64,000 nt of DNA, taken from Xanthobacteraceae bacterium. Its GTDB lineage: Bacteria; Pseudomonadota; Alphaproteobacteria; Rhizobiales; Xanthobacteraceae. The notes below the pieces were generated by a model. It was not told the DNA's origin. It searched no databases and was given only the letters and a program-made list of their open reading frames with translations. Both the position numbers and the translations under genes were made by a program. Position 1 is the first letter of the stretch; every line of letters begins with the position of its first letter. Shown piece after piece: positions 36,361 to 45,346 of this stretch. The stretch lies in contig JAQSWY010000019.1 of NCBI GenBank assembly GCA_029266425.1, positions 1-64,000 of the forward strand, written 5' to 3'.

Positions 36361-36379
36361 GTCAACTCTATTTTTGGAG
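36361..36379. promoter_or_regulatory. Candidate TetR operator, site C
   Basis: GTCAACTCTATTTTTGGAG lies 60 bp before the EamA transporter start. It differs from site A at two positions only and keeps the CTCTA-N4-TGGAG dyad. It places the transporter in the same proposed regulon as the 23.5-34.7 kb genes. Confidence 0.55.
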
Positions 36380-36526
36380 TTTGCTTCAATGAAGCCTCGT
36401 CGTCAACAAGCGCCCGATCGACGGCGGCGAGGCTTTTTGGGGCTATCGAGGCGGTCCATAATTCGATGATCAGTCGTGCCACCGCCCTCACGGCGTCGCC
36501 CGCGCTGTGGGACGTGAGAGCACCGG

Positions 36527-36665
36527 AGAGACGTGCTCCCCGATCTGGGACGGATCATCGAGGCTTGGCGGATCGACCACAACACCGTCAGGCCCATACG
36601 AGCCTAGGTGGCCTGTCCCCGTCGATCTTCGCCAGCCGGTCCCACCAGGACCAAAACCCAGCCGG
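36527..36665 (+). mobile_element. IS3-family transposase C-terminal fragment
   Basis: Joined across frames, the plus strand reads RIIEAWRIDHNTVRP and TSLGGLSPSIFASRSHQDQN, the ending of IS3-type OrfB transposases (IIExWRxDYNxxRPHSSLGxLTPxEFA). Small frame lesions and the absence of the DDE core show that it is a remnant, left between the TetR-regulated cluster and the following fragments. Confidence 0.65.
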
Positions 36666-36829
36666 GCCAATTGTTCGGCGGGTCTTGTCGCGGCGGCCAT
36701 ATTTGGCATCCCAAGGCGGACCTCCCCATCCAGCCCCTGCGATAATGGAGGCGTCGCCACCCTGTATGCCCCGAGAGCAGACCACGCTCATGTTCAATCG
36801 GGGATTGTGAGCGGATCATCAGCGGTATC

Positions 36830-37040
36830 GACCAGGAAATCGCCAGAATCTTCGCCGGCTCGGTTGCGCTGGCATTGGCGCTGACGCCGTGTTGATCGCC
36901 CGGCAATTCCGTCCAGTTCTCGCCGACGCTGAAGACACGCTCGGGACCGTCGTTCACCTTGCTGCGGACGCGGTCTTCCAGCATGCCCTCGTAGGACGGG
37001 TGCTCGACAAGGGTCTGGCTGGCGATGAGATCCGACGCTG
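36830..37040 (-). pseudogene. Cupin-domain fragment
   Basis: The minus strand reads LVEHPSYEGMLEDRVRSKVN then DGPERVFSVGENWTELPGDQ and HGVSANASATEPAKILAI. This is the last half of a small cupin protein (usual form KAGESWxExPGxxHxVSxNASxTEPAKLLA). The first metal-binding motif is missing, and the 5' side is joined to the GFA-domain sequence on the opposite strand. Confidence 0.5.
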
Positions 37041-37368
37041 CACCTGTTCCTATTGCCGCATGCGCGGGGCCGTCGTCGCGATGGCCGAAATGGGCGGGAT
37101 CCGGATACTCGAGGGCGAGGAGATGCTGACGACCTACCGCTTCCACAGCGGAGCCGCCCAGCACTTCTTCTGTTCGCGCTGCGGAATTTACACCAACCAT
37201 CAACGACGATCCGATCAGAGCCTGTACGCGGTCAACGTCGCCTGCCTGGACGGAACGAGCCCGTTCGATTTCTCCGAGGTGCCTGTCATGGATGGCATCA
37301 ACCACACCAGCGACACCGGAAAGCCGACGCGCCGAGCCGGTATTCTGCGTTTCATCCCGGCAAGCTGA
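36889..37368 (+). pseudogene. GFA-family (glutathione-dependent formaldehyde-activating-like) protein, N-terminally replaced
   Basis: From about residue 48 the frame reads RRCTCSYCRMRGAVVAMAEM then TTYRFHSGAAQHFFCSRCGI and NVACLDGTSPF. This is the GFA/Mss4-like fold with CTCSYC and CSRCG zinc sites. The usual N-terminal CLCGAV segment, which supplies further zinc ligands, is absent. Residues 1-47 are the antisense of the cupin fragment. The protein would lack part of its metal site, so it is probably nonfunctional. Confidence 0.6.
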
Positions 37369-37709
37369 CCGGCACGGACGCGCAGGTCCTACCATCCGTA
37401 AAGGTGCCGGCACCGTTATCTCGGTCTGCCATGCGGTCCATCTCCCTTGCCGCGTCGCGCGACGAACTGACTTTCGCACCCTGCGCGAAATCGGACATAC
37501 GCGGCAATGATACTGAGAGGTGATTAACGACCCATCAGGGGGCGCCGTGAAGTATTGGCGGCGCTGCCGAAGAGTCCATCGCTCTCGGCTACAGAACGTC
37601 GTTGAATTTACCACCGCTGACGTTGTGCGGGTGCCTCAGCGAGCGGGGAACGAAGTAACTCCCTTGGCTACCGGCCAGCACGCCCCGTTCTCTCCTTCAA
37701 CGCCTAGCT
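37369..37709. other. No recognisable gene
   Basis: Short overlapping frames only. No motif, RNA structure or convincing ribosome site is seen in this stretch between the GFA remnant and the LysR gene. Confidence 0.5.
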
Positions 37710-38600
37710 CTAGCCGATGCGCGGCCAATGCGTGGCGACGTGATCGACGAAGCCCCGTAGTTTGGGCGAGGCCATCCGCGCATGCTGGAACAACAACTGG
37801 ACCGGCGTCGGCTCGCGCTGATAGGCGCCGAGCAGCGCCTGCAGACGACCGGCGCGCAGATCGTCCGCGACATACCAGGACGGCGCACGCGTGATGCCGA
37901 GGCCGTCGCGCGCGCCCGCCACCGCCACATCCAGACTGTTGACCGACAAGCGGCCGTTGAGGCGGACGGTCCGGCTGCGCCCATCGACATGGAAACGCCA
38001 ATCGACCGGCCCCGCATTCTCGGAGAATGTCAGGCAATCATGCGCCTTCAGCTCCTCGGGCCGGGACGGCGCATCCCGCCTGGCGAGGTAATCGGGCGAA
38101 GCGCAGACAATGAGGTCGATATCGTCGAGCTTGCGCACCACCAGTTCAGAATCCGGCAGGTGCCCGATCCGCACCGAGAGGTCGATATCCTCCTCGATCA
38201 GGTTCACCGCGCGATCGAGCAGGATCAGGTCGATCGACATGGAGGGATAGCGGGCCAGAAAACCGGTCACCAGCGGCGCCAGTAACAGGCGCCCGATAAG
38301 GGTCGGCGCGCTGACGCGAAGCCGCCCGACAGGCTCGCTTACAGTGGAGGCAAGAGCGAGGTCAAGGTCTCGGACATCGCCCAGGATCGCCTTCGACCGC
38401 GAATAGAACAGCCGGCCTTGCTCGGTGAGCGCCAGGCTGCGCGTCGTGCGCCGGAGCAGCTGTACGCCCAGCTCGGCTTCCAGCGCGGCGATGGTCCGGC
38501 TGACCGCCGTGGCGGATCTCGACGTTTCACGCGCGGCGGCCGACAGGCTGCCGGCCTCGACGGCTCGTACGAGGAGTGCCATGCCTTCCAGGCGATCCAT
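37710..38600 (-). CDS. LysR-family transcriptional regulator
   Basis: This 296-residue regulator starts at ATG 38600 (MDRLEGMALLVRAVEAGSLS then AAARETSRSATAVSRTIAAL). The longer frame upstream is not needed. The substrate-binding domain follows from residue 88. It belongs to the CrgA-like group. It is divergent from a small membrane ORF and a DUF1275 gene, which it may control. The short dyad GCAAA-N4-TTTGC lies about 20-35 bp upstream of the start. Confidence 0.9.
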   Translation of the reverse strand: MDRLEGMALLVRAVEAGSLSAAARETSRSATAVSRTIAALEAELGVQLLRRTTRSLALTEQGRLFYSRSKAILGDVRDLDLALASTVSEPVGRLRVSAPTLIGRLLLAPLVTGFLARYPSMSIDLILLDRAVNLIEEDIDLSVRIGHLPDSELVVRKLDDIDLIVCASPDYLARRDAPSRPEELKAHDCLTFSENAGPVDWRFHVDGRSRTVRLNGRLSVNSLDVAVAGARDGLGITRAPSWYVADDLRAGRLQALLGAYQREPTPVQLLFQHARMASPKLRGFVDHVATHWPRIG

Positions 38601-38684
38601 CCTCACCTTCCCGAAAATCGCAAAAGTGTTTGCTACGGGCTGACGATACTCCCGCACCAAGCAAATACGATAATCGCCTCCATA

Positions 38685-38906
38685 ATGGGAGGCGCCCATG
38701 CGCATCGACCGATCCCTACCGACGCAGGCAGTGACACCGAGGGGACGGAGGCGGGCGAATTCGCCTTCGTCTGCTGCGTCAGCGCCTCCGGCCTCGCCGC
38801 CACCGGCCTGCTGCTGCTCGGTCCGCCAAACGCCACGGCGCTCTGCCTGATGGCCGCAGCCGCCGGCCTAGGCCTCGCATTATGGGCGACTGCCGGCCCG
38901 CCATGA
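38685..38906 (+). CDS. Small hypothetical membrane protein
   Basis: This 73-residue ORF starts MGGAHAHRPIPTDAGSDTEG and has two adjoining hydrophobic stretches (FAFVCCVSASGLAATGLLLL, ALCLMAAAAGLGLALWATAG). It begins 85 bp from the divergent LysR start and ends 13 bp before the DUF1275 gene, so it may be its operon partner. No family is recognised and no strong ribosome site is seen. Confidence 0.4.
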   Translation: MGGAHAHRPIPTDAGSDTEGTEAGEFAFVCCVSASGLAATGLLLLGPPNATALCLMAAAAGLGLALWATAGPP

Positions 38907-38919
38907 CAATGAGCGCAGC

Positions 38920-39702
38920 GTGATGCATCGAATGCGAACCGACATGATGCCCTCTGCAATGCGCAAGGGCGGTATTGCGCGTGCCTCGTCGCGCCTGTCC
39001 GCCGCTGTGCTCGAGCGAGACGTGCTGACGGGCGTGTCGATGGCCTTCGTCGGCGGTTTCGTCGATGCCGCCGGCTTCATGGCGCTGGCCGGCCTGTTCA
39101 CCTCCCATGTCACCGGCAACTTCGTGCTGATCGGCGAGCAGCTTGCGATCGGCACGGGCGGCGTGGTCGCCAAGCTGGCGGCGCTGCCGATCTTCGTGCT
39201 GGCGGTGGGTGGCGCCCGACTCGTCGCACTGGCGATGGAACGACGGAAGATCGCGCCGATGCGGCCGCTGCTGTTGCTGGAGGCGTTACTGCTATTGGTC
39301 TTTCTGCTGGCGGGCATCGTGTTGTCGCCGCTGCGCCTGCCGGATTCCATCGAAGCGATCTTCGTCGGCATGTTCGCCGTCGCGGCCATGGGGGTTCAGA
39401 ATGCGATCGGCCGCCTGACGATCGCCCACCTCGCCACGACAACAGTGATGACGGTGAACGTCGCGCAGGCGACGATCGACGCCCTCGACATCTGGCTCGG
39501 CACGGTGGCTGATCAAGGCAACCCGGCCAAGGGGCGGCTGTGGCGCATGGCCCCGGCCATCGGCAGCTTCGCCCTCGGGGCGCTCGCTGGCGCCTTCGGC
39601 TTCGCGCTCTTCGCCTTCGCCTGCATCGCGATGCCGATCTTGGTGCTGCTCACTCTGTTCGCGCTGCTCGGAACAGAGACTGCCGGCAAGACGCCGGGCT
39701 GA
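38920..39702 (+). CDS. DUF1275/YoaK-family membrane protein
   Basis: This 260-residue inner-membrane protein has the YoaK pattern: LTGVSMAFVGGFVDAAGFMA, FTSHVTGNFVLIGEQL and GMFAVAAMGVQNAIGRLTIA then HLATTTVMTVNVAQATIDAL. About six helices are present. The family's role is unknown, though some members are described as possible transporters. The start may be the second or a later Met (for example MPSAMRKGG), since the first 25 residues are polar. It is probably regulated by the nearby LysR. Confidence 0.85.
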   Translation: MMHRMRTDMMPSAMRKGGIARASSRLSAAVLERDVLTGVSMAFVGGFVDAAGFMALAGLFTSHVTGNFVLIGEQLAIGTGGVVAKLAALPIFVLAVGGARLVALAMERRKIAPMRPLLLLEALLLLVFLLAGIVLSPLRLPDSIEAIFVGMFAVAAMGVQNAIGRLTIAHLATTTVMTVNVAQATIDALDIWLGTVADQGNPAKGRLWRMAPAIGSFALGALAGAFGFALFAFACIAMPILVLLTLFALLGTETAGKTPG

Positions 39703-40042
39703 AAGCGCGATCATGAAGCGCGCTTGCCGTTCTCAAATCGGAGCGCTGGAAAGTCGAGTTCGGCTCCGCGGCGAAGCAATACGGACGGAGCCCACCACCC
39801 GCTGAGGCACCATTCCTCCGAACTGCTGGCGACGAGTTGCTGCGAAAAAGCTCGAGTCCCGTTGGGGTGAGGTCAGTTGGGCGCCATGAGCTGCCCTTCG
39901 TGGAGCTTTTCCAAAGCGGACATTTTGCGCACTGGCCAGTGCCGACCCCTTACCAACCGAGGCAATACCTGCACGAGCTCGTGCCTTGGTGGTGATCCGG
40001 ATGTGGCAGTATACTGGATTAGTTATCGAGGTGGGACCGAGC
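39703..40042. other. Intergenic stretch without a recognisable gene
   Basis: No coding pattern of a known family is found on either strand. The stretch must contain the promoter of the large cyclase/AAA gene, but no clear promoter boxes can be picked with confidence. Confidence 0.5.
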
Positions 40043-43000
40043 GTGCAGTGCCCGCAATGCCAAGCCGCGATCCAGGACGGCAGGATTTTCTGTGACGTGT
40101 GCGGCACGCCGCTGCCGCAGCGGTGTCCGGCATGCGGGGCCGAGAGCCCAACGGGCAAGAAGTTCTGCGGCGATTGCGGTACTCCCCTGACCGGCCCGGG
40201 GTTACATGGAGTCGGCAGGGCAGCGCCGGCTGAACATCCTTCCGTTCCATCCCCACCCGACACTATCTCTTCCGGCGCGGAGCGCCGCCAGGTCACCGTC
40301 ATGTTCTGCGATCTGGTGGGCTCGACAACCCTCTCCGAGCGTCTCGATCCTGAGGATTTGCGCGGGGTGATTGGCGCCTATCACGCCCGCGTGGCGGACG
40401 TAGTAGGGCGGCACGATGGCTTCGTGGCACATTACATGGGCGATGGTGTACTCGCCTACTTCGGCTATCCCCAGGCGCACGAGGATGACGCCGAGCGAGC
40501 CGTAAGCACTGGCCTTGAGCTTGTCGACGCGATCGGGCAGCTCCTGGCTCCAGAACCCCTGCAGGTGCGCATAGGCATCGCCACGGGCGTGGCCGTCGTC
40601 GGCAATCTCGTTGGTTCAGGAGGCGCTCCAGAGCGGGACATTGTCGGCGAGACGCCGAATCTGGCCGCACGCCTACAGACACTCGCTGAACCTAACAGCG
40701 CTATGATCTGTCCAACAACGCGCCGTCTCCTTGGCGATCTCTTCGAATACAAGGACTTCGGTACGGTTGCTCTCCGGGGCTTTGCTGAGCCGGTAGGAGT
40801 AGCGCAGGTCTTGCGATCAAGCGCTCTCGAGAGCCGTTTCGAAGCTTTTCACGCAGCCGCGTTGACGCCACTCGTCGGGCGTGAAGAGGAAATTGCGCTG
40901 CTCATGGAGAGCTGGGCGCAAGCGAAGGACGGGCAGGGTCAGGTAGTGTTGCTCTCGGGCGAGCCGGGGATCGGCAAGTCGCGCACAATCACCGCTCTGC
41001 TGGAACGGCTCCGCGGTGAACGACAAACGCGGCTGCGGTATTTCTGCTCACCACACCACCAGGACAGCCCACTCTACCCGATTATCCGTCAACTCGAACG
41101 GGCAGCAGGGTTTGAGCGCGACGATGCTCCAGCAGCCAAGCTCGACAAGCTGTCGGTGCTGCTTAAGCCTAAGGGAGCGTCTGAGTGGGATGTCGCACTC
41201 TGCGCCGAACTGCTGTCCGTGCCCTTGCCGGAAGCGGATGCGGCTGTGCTCGAGCTCACGCCGCAACAGAAGAAGGAGCGGATCTTCGCGGCTCTCAGGC
41301 ATCAGCTTGAAGTCCTGGCAGGAAATGCGCCCGTGCTGATGGAGTTCGAAGATGTTCATTGGGCCGACCCGACTTCGCATGAGCTCCTCGGCAACATCGT
41401 CAGCGGTGCAGCGCGTCTGCCTTTCCTGCTCGTGATAACTTTCCGGCCCGAGTTCCAAGCACCCTGGGCTGGCTCCCCGAACGTCACGCTCGTGTCGCTG
41501 AAGCGGCTCAGTCCAGGCAAGGCGGCTGCCCTCGTCAGGCGCATTCTCGACATCAAAGGAGCGTCTCTCGCAAACCATGTGGTCGATGAGATTGTTGATC
41601 GTACCGACGGCATTCCTCTTTTCCTGGAGGAACTGACGAAGGCCGTGATTGAAGCCGACGCAGCTGACACGGCCTCAAACAGGAGGCGTCCACTCACGGC
41701 CACGCCGGCGATCCCCGCGACCTTGCAAGCATCGCTGATGGCACGCTTGGACCGACTGGGAACCGCGGCCAAAGAGGCTGCGCAGGTCGGCGCAGCGCTC
41801 GGTCGGGAGTTCTCCTATGAGCTCATCCGCGCCGTCGCAAACACGAGCGACGAGGCACTGGACGAACAGCTCAGCCGGCTCGTTTCCGCCGAACTCGTAT
41901 TCGAACGTGGAACGCGGCCGGATACGACCTACACCTTCAAGCATGCCTTGGTTCAGGAAGCGGCCTACGCTACGCTATTGCGTGCTGACCGGCAGCGGTT
42001 GCACGCCCGCATTGCCGAGACGGTGGAGCGGCGCTTTCCCGATCGGTGCAAGCACGAGCCGGACCTGTTGGCCCATCACTTTGTCGAGGCCCGTCAAATT
42101 GAACGCGCCCTCGACTACATTCTGCAGGCCGGCGCGCGGGCGGTCGAACGCTCAGCCAATGTCGAGGCGATCCGGCATCTCACACGCGGGTTGGAGGCGC
42201 TTGGCACACTCCCCCAAAGCAGCGAACGAGATAGGCGGGAGCTGGCGTTCCAAATCGCGATCGGCACCCCCTTGATCGCGGTTCACGGTTATTCCGCTCC
42301 ACAGACCGGCGCTGCTTACAGCCGAGCCCGGATCCTCTGCGAACGGCTGGGCGAGGCGAAGCCGCTTGTCGCAACGTTTAGCGGCGAGTTCGTCTTTCAC
42401 TTCGTGCGTGGCAACTATTCTTTGATGCAGCGACTGGCCGAGGAGGCGCGGCACGTCTCTGAACGCATGCCGAACCCGTTGGTTCGGCTTGCCAGTCATC
42501 GCCTCGCTGGGATTACGGCCATGTACAGTGGCGCGTTTGCTGACGCTCGCCCAGAGTTTGAAGCAATCCTCGGCCTCTACGACCCTAGTCAGCATCGAGG
42601 ACAGCCGGTCCACTACGTGCACGACCCTATGGTCTCGGCTCTCACCTATCTTGCACCGGTGCTCTGGATCTTGGGCTTTCCCGACCAGGCCCGCCGCTCC
42701 AGCATCGCAGCGTTTGAATGCGCCGCGGAGTTGAATCAGGCGAATCTGACGGCCCATGTGCACAATTTTGCAGGCGCCGGGTTCGATGAACTCCTCGGCA
42801 ATGTCGCCGGTGTTCGTGCGCACGCTGAGGCCATGATCGAGTTGGCCGAGCGACACAGCCTGCATTATTGGCGGTTGAACGCCCTGATCCTTCGAGGCTG
42901 GGCGATGGTGCAGGAAGGTGCCGCTGAAGCCGGGATCGCTCTCATGCGCCAGAGCGTCGCTGACCGGGCAGCGCTTGGGGTGAGCTGGTATCAGGCCCGC

Positions 43001-43411
43001 TATCTCTGCATGTTGGCGGCGGCCCACGCCCATTTAAGGCAGGCCGAAGAAGGATTGCGGGTCATTGCCCAAGCAAATGACCTAATCGCGCGAAACGGCG
43101 AATACATGTGGGCTGCAGAACTTCAGCGTCTTGAGGGGGAGTTGCTTCGGTTGCAAGGTGCCTCGCCGGCCGAGACCGGGGCATGTTTCGAGCGAGCTCT
43201 TTCAATCGCACGCGACCAAAGCGCCAGGTCCTTCGAACTCCGAGCGGCAAGCAGTTTGGCCCGTTTGTGGCTGGCGCAGGGTCGCTGCCATGAAGTCCGG
43301 CATCTCCTGGCGGCCATCTACCACTGGTTCAGCGAAGGCTTCCAAACGCCGGATCTGATGGAGGCGAAACTGCTTTTGGACGATTTGGAGAAGTCCAGCT
43401 CTTCATGTTGA
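40043..43411 (+). CDS. Zinc-ribbon, class III cyclase and AAA/STAND ATPase signalling protein
   Basis: This protein of about 1,122 residues has three recognisable parts. An N-terminal double zinc ribbon (CPQCQAAIQDGRIFCDVCG, CPACGAESPTGKKFCGDCG) is followed by a class III nucleotide cyclase domain (FCDLVGSTTLSERLD, HYMGDGVLAYFGYP, IVGETPNLAARLQ). Then comes a MalT/STAND-type ATPase with Walker A LSGEPGIGKSRT and DVHWADPTS, and a long TPR-like helical tail. Such proteins are presumed cytoplasmic signal transducers; their ligands are unknown. GTG 40043 puts the zinc ribbon at the N-terminus and has GAGG upstream; ATG 40001 is the alternative. Confidence 0.88.
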   Translation: MQCPQCQAAIQDGRIFCDVCGTPLPQRCPACGAESPTGKKFCGDCGTPLTGPGLHGVGRAAPAEHPSVPSPPDTISSGAERRQVTVMFCDLVGSTTLSERLDPEDLRGVIGAYHARVADVVGRHDGFVAHYMGDGVLAYFGYPQAHEDDAERAVSTGLELVDAIGQLLAPEPLQVRIGIATGVAVVGNLVGSGGAPERDIVGETPNLAARLQTLAEPNSAMICPTTRRLLGDLFEYKDFGTVALRGFAEPVGVAQVLRSSALESRFEAFHAAALTPLVGREEEIALLMESWAQAKDGQGQVVLLSGEPGIGKSRTITALLERLRGERQTRLRYFCSPHHQDSPLYPIIRQLERAAGFERDDAPAAKLDKLSVLLKPKGASEWDVALCAELLSVPLPEADAAVLELTPQQKKERIFAALRHQLEVLAGNAPVLMEFEDVHWADPTSHELLGNIVSGAARLPFLLVITFRPEFQAPWAGSPNVTLVSLKRLSPGKAAALVRRILDIKGASLANHVVDEIVDRTDGIPLFLEELTKAVIEADAADTASNRRRPLTATPAIPATLQASLMARLDRLGTAAKEAAQVGAALGREFSYELIRAVANTSDEALDEQLSRLVSAELVFERGTRPDTTYTFKHALVQEAAYATLLRADRQRLHARIAETVERRFPDRCKHEPDLLAHHFVEARQIERALDYILQAGARAVERSANVEAIRHLTRGLEALGTLPQSSERDRRELAFQIAIGTPLIAVHGYSAPQTGAAYSRARILCERLGEAKPLVATFSGEFVFHFVRGNYSLMQRLAEEARHVSERMPNPLVRLASHRLAGITAMYSGAFADARPEFEAILGLYDPSQHRGQPVHYVHDPMVSALTYLAPVLWILGFPDQARRSSIAAFECAAELNQANLTAHVHNFAGAGFDELLGNVAGVRAHAEAMIELAERHSLHYWRLNALILRGWAMVQEGAAEAGIALMRQSVADRAALGVSWYQARYLCMLAAAHAHLRQAEEGLRVIAQANDLIARNGEYMWAAELQRLEGELLRLQGASPAETGACFERALSIARDQSARSFELRAASSLARLWLAQGRCHEVRHLLAAIYHWFSEGFQTPDLMEAKLLLDDLEKSSSSC

Positions 43412-43726
43412 AAAATGGTCCGTGCGCTGCTCATGAAGGCCGGCTCAGGCGCGTCAGTTCAGGTTTTCTGAGATCGGTCTGGGTCAAGGGCTTGCGGCGA
43501 AGGTCCGCTTTCGAGCTACCAGATCGGCTTAGGAAAGTCCGCAACGGGTCAGAACTGCGCGCTGGCCGCGATCGAACTGAGCCACGACAAGTCGACATGC
43601 TCGACAGCGGAGAATGGTCGGCCAGGCCGATCGAGCTGACACGGCTCGTTCGCCCGGCGGATGCAGAAAGCTGTAGCGTGCGTAACGGCTATTTCGTGAG
43701 GCCCGTCAGCCATCCAGACTGGCGGG
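43412..43726. other. No recognisable gene
   Basis: Frames are open on both strands but show no family motif. This is probably the outer edge of the recombinase-bearing insert. Confidence 0.45.
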
Positions 43727-43984
43727 ATGCCCAAATGCCGAATGCTCCGAGGTCGATATTCCCGCCTACGTGCGTCCCCTGGCACATTGCCGGCGGACCT
43801 ATACGCCTACGCGCGAGAGGCGTCACCGCCTTCTGATAATCCGCGGCCCATCGAATCCGAGCGTGCTAGAATCCTCGTGACCGATGACTGGCCCGAGGCA
43901 CTACCGATAATGGAAGCCGAGCTGCGGGTCATCGAAGCCCACTTCGCAGAGGTGCTCGACGAGCTGTTCGGCCCTCTTCCGTGA
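43727..43984 (+). CDS. Small hypothetical protein upstream of the recombinase
   Basis: This 85-residue ORF ends ARILVTDDWPEALPIMEAEL then RVIEAHFAEVLDELFGPLP, a helical acidic segment that looks genuinely coding. It stops 16 bp before the recombinase start. Such small ORFs often precede large serine recombinases on mobile elements. The N-terminal 30 residues are not convincing, so the true start is uncertain. Confidence 0.45.
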   Translation: MPKCRMLRGRYSRLRASPGTLPADLYAYAREASPPSDNPRPIESERARILVTDDWPEALPIMEAELRVIEAHFAEVLDELFGPLP

Positions 43985-43999
43985 GAGGAGACGCCGGAC

Positions 44000-45142
44000 G
44001 TGGCCAGACGAACAGCAGAGCGGAATATAGGAGCTGTGACCGGCGGCGCGGAACGCGCCGCGCTCTATCTCCGCGTCTCAACCGCGCGACAGGCTGATAG
44101 TGATCTGTCCATTCCCGACCAGCGCCGCCAGATCGAGAACTACTGCCAGGCGAAGGGCTGGGAGCGGGTCGCGGAGTTCGTCGAGCCAGGCAATACCGCC
44201 ACGGATGACCGGCGCCCTGCCTTTCAGGCGATGATCGATGCCGCGCTGACCAAGCCCGCCCCCTTCCGCGTCATCGTGGTTCACAGCTTCTCGCGCTTCT
44301 TCCGCGATCAGTTCCAGTTCGAGTTCTATGTCCGCAAGCTCGCCAAGAATGGCGTCCGGCTGATCTCCATCACCCAGGACCTCGGCGATGATCCCATGAG
44401 CGTCATGATGCGCCAGATCATGACGCTGTTCGACGAGTACCAGTCCAAGGAGAATGCGAAGCACACCCTGCGGGCAATGAAGGAGAATGCCCGCCAGGGC
44501 TATTGGAACGGCTCACGCCCACCGATCGGCTACTGCATCGTAATTGCCGGCCAGCCCGGCTCCAAGGTCAAGAAGAAGCTGGAAATCGATCCGATCCATT
44601 CCGACACGGTCCGGCTGATCTATCGCCTCGCCTTGACGGGTGATCCTCAGTGCAACGGCAGCCCTATGGGCATCAAATCCATCACCGCCTATCTCAATGG
44701 GCGCAACATCCGCACTCGCGATGGCGGACGCTGGGGGATTGCTTCTGTCCATCAGATCCTGACCCGCACCACCTATATTGGTGAGCACCGGTTCAACACG
44801 CGGGACCACAAAACCCGAGCCCCTAAACCGGAAGCCGAGCACGCGATCGCGCAGGTTCCTGCGATCATCACGGAATCGGAGTTCCGTGCCGTGCAGGCGA
44901 ACCTCAAGGCGCGAAGCCCTCAATCACGCGAGGTGAGTGGCCCAACACTCCTGACCGGCATCTGCTTCTGCGCCAACTGCGGTGGGCGCACGCTTGCTGC
45001 CGCATCGAGCGTAGGAGCGGCGGCGAACGGCGTTCGCAGTTTTGTACCGAAGTGGCGCGCCATTTCTGCCGCTTCCACCTCGCCAACACCAAGAGTTACC
45101 GCCAATCGTCGCCGGAACCACGCCGGCGCCAAGAGCGCGTAA
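44000..45142 (+). CDS. Large serine recombinase, C-terminally truncated
   Basis: The 380-residue product has a resolvase catalytic domain (ALYLRVSTARQADSDLSIPD with the nucleophilic Ser in RVST; HSFSRFFRDQFQFEFYV) and a recombinase DNA-binding domain (RPPIGYCIV, GRNIRTRDGGRWGIASVHQI, LTRTTYIGEHRFN). The zinc ribbon begins LLTGICFCANCGG, but the second cysteine pair and the coiled coil are lost. From about residue 330 the reading is unrelated low-complexity sequence. Full members have 500 or more residues. It is probably inactive and marks a decayed site-specific mobile element. Confidence 0.8.
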   Translation: MARRTAERNIGAVTGGAERAALYLRVSTARQADSDLSIPDQRRQIENYCQAKGWERVAEFVEPGNTATDDRRPAFQAMIDAALTKPAPFRVIVVHSFSRFFRDQFQFEFYVRKLAKNGVRLISITQDLGDDPMSVMMRQIMTLFDEYQSKENAKHTLRAMKENARQGYWNGSRPPIGYCIVIAGQPGSKVKKKLEIDPIHSDTVRLIYRLALTGDPQCNGSPMGIKSITAYLNGRNIRTRDGGRWGIASVHQILTRTTYIGEHRFNTRDHKTRAPKPEAEHAIAQVPAIITESEFRAVQANLKARSPQSREVSGPTLLTGICFCANCGGRTLAAASSVGAAANGVRSFVPKWRAISAASTSPTPRVTANRRRNHAGAKSA

Positions 45143-45346
45143 CCAGGGGGAGAAGCGTCGTAACGGGTGATCGGCGGTGAAAAGTTCGAATCGCTTAAGA
45201 TCGAACGATGTATTTTTGTCCGGGGCGGAGCTCACGCATCGGCGTTGGATGGCAGCTTTGCGCGCGAGGCCGCCGTTCAGTTCGCGGCGGCGGCATTCTG
45301 AGCACGTTTCGCGTCGACGTCGAGCCTGCGGCGCCGCCCGGAGGAC

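Noticed and set aside
39733-40302. Minus-strand frame of 189 codons before the large cyclase
   Set aside because: It overlaps the zinc-ribbon coding sequence of the large protein, and its amino-acid pattern is that of an antisense reading.
45184-45193. GTTCGAATCG, matching the T-arm of the tRNA-Arg at 13828, as a possible right attachment site of an island
   Set aside because: Only 10 bp match, the flanks do not continue the tRNA 3' end, and the motif is common to many tRNA T-loops.
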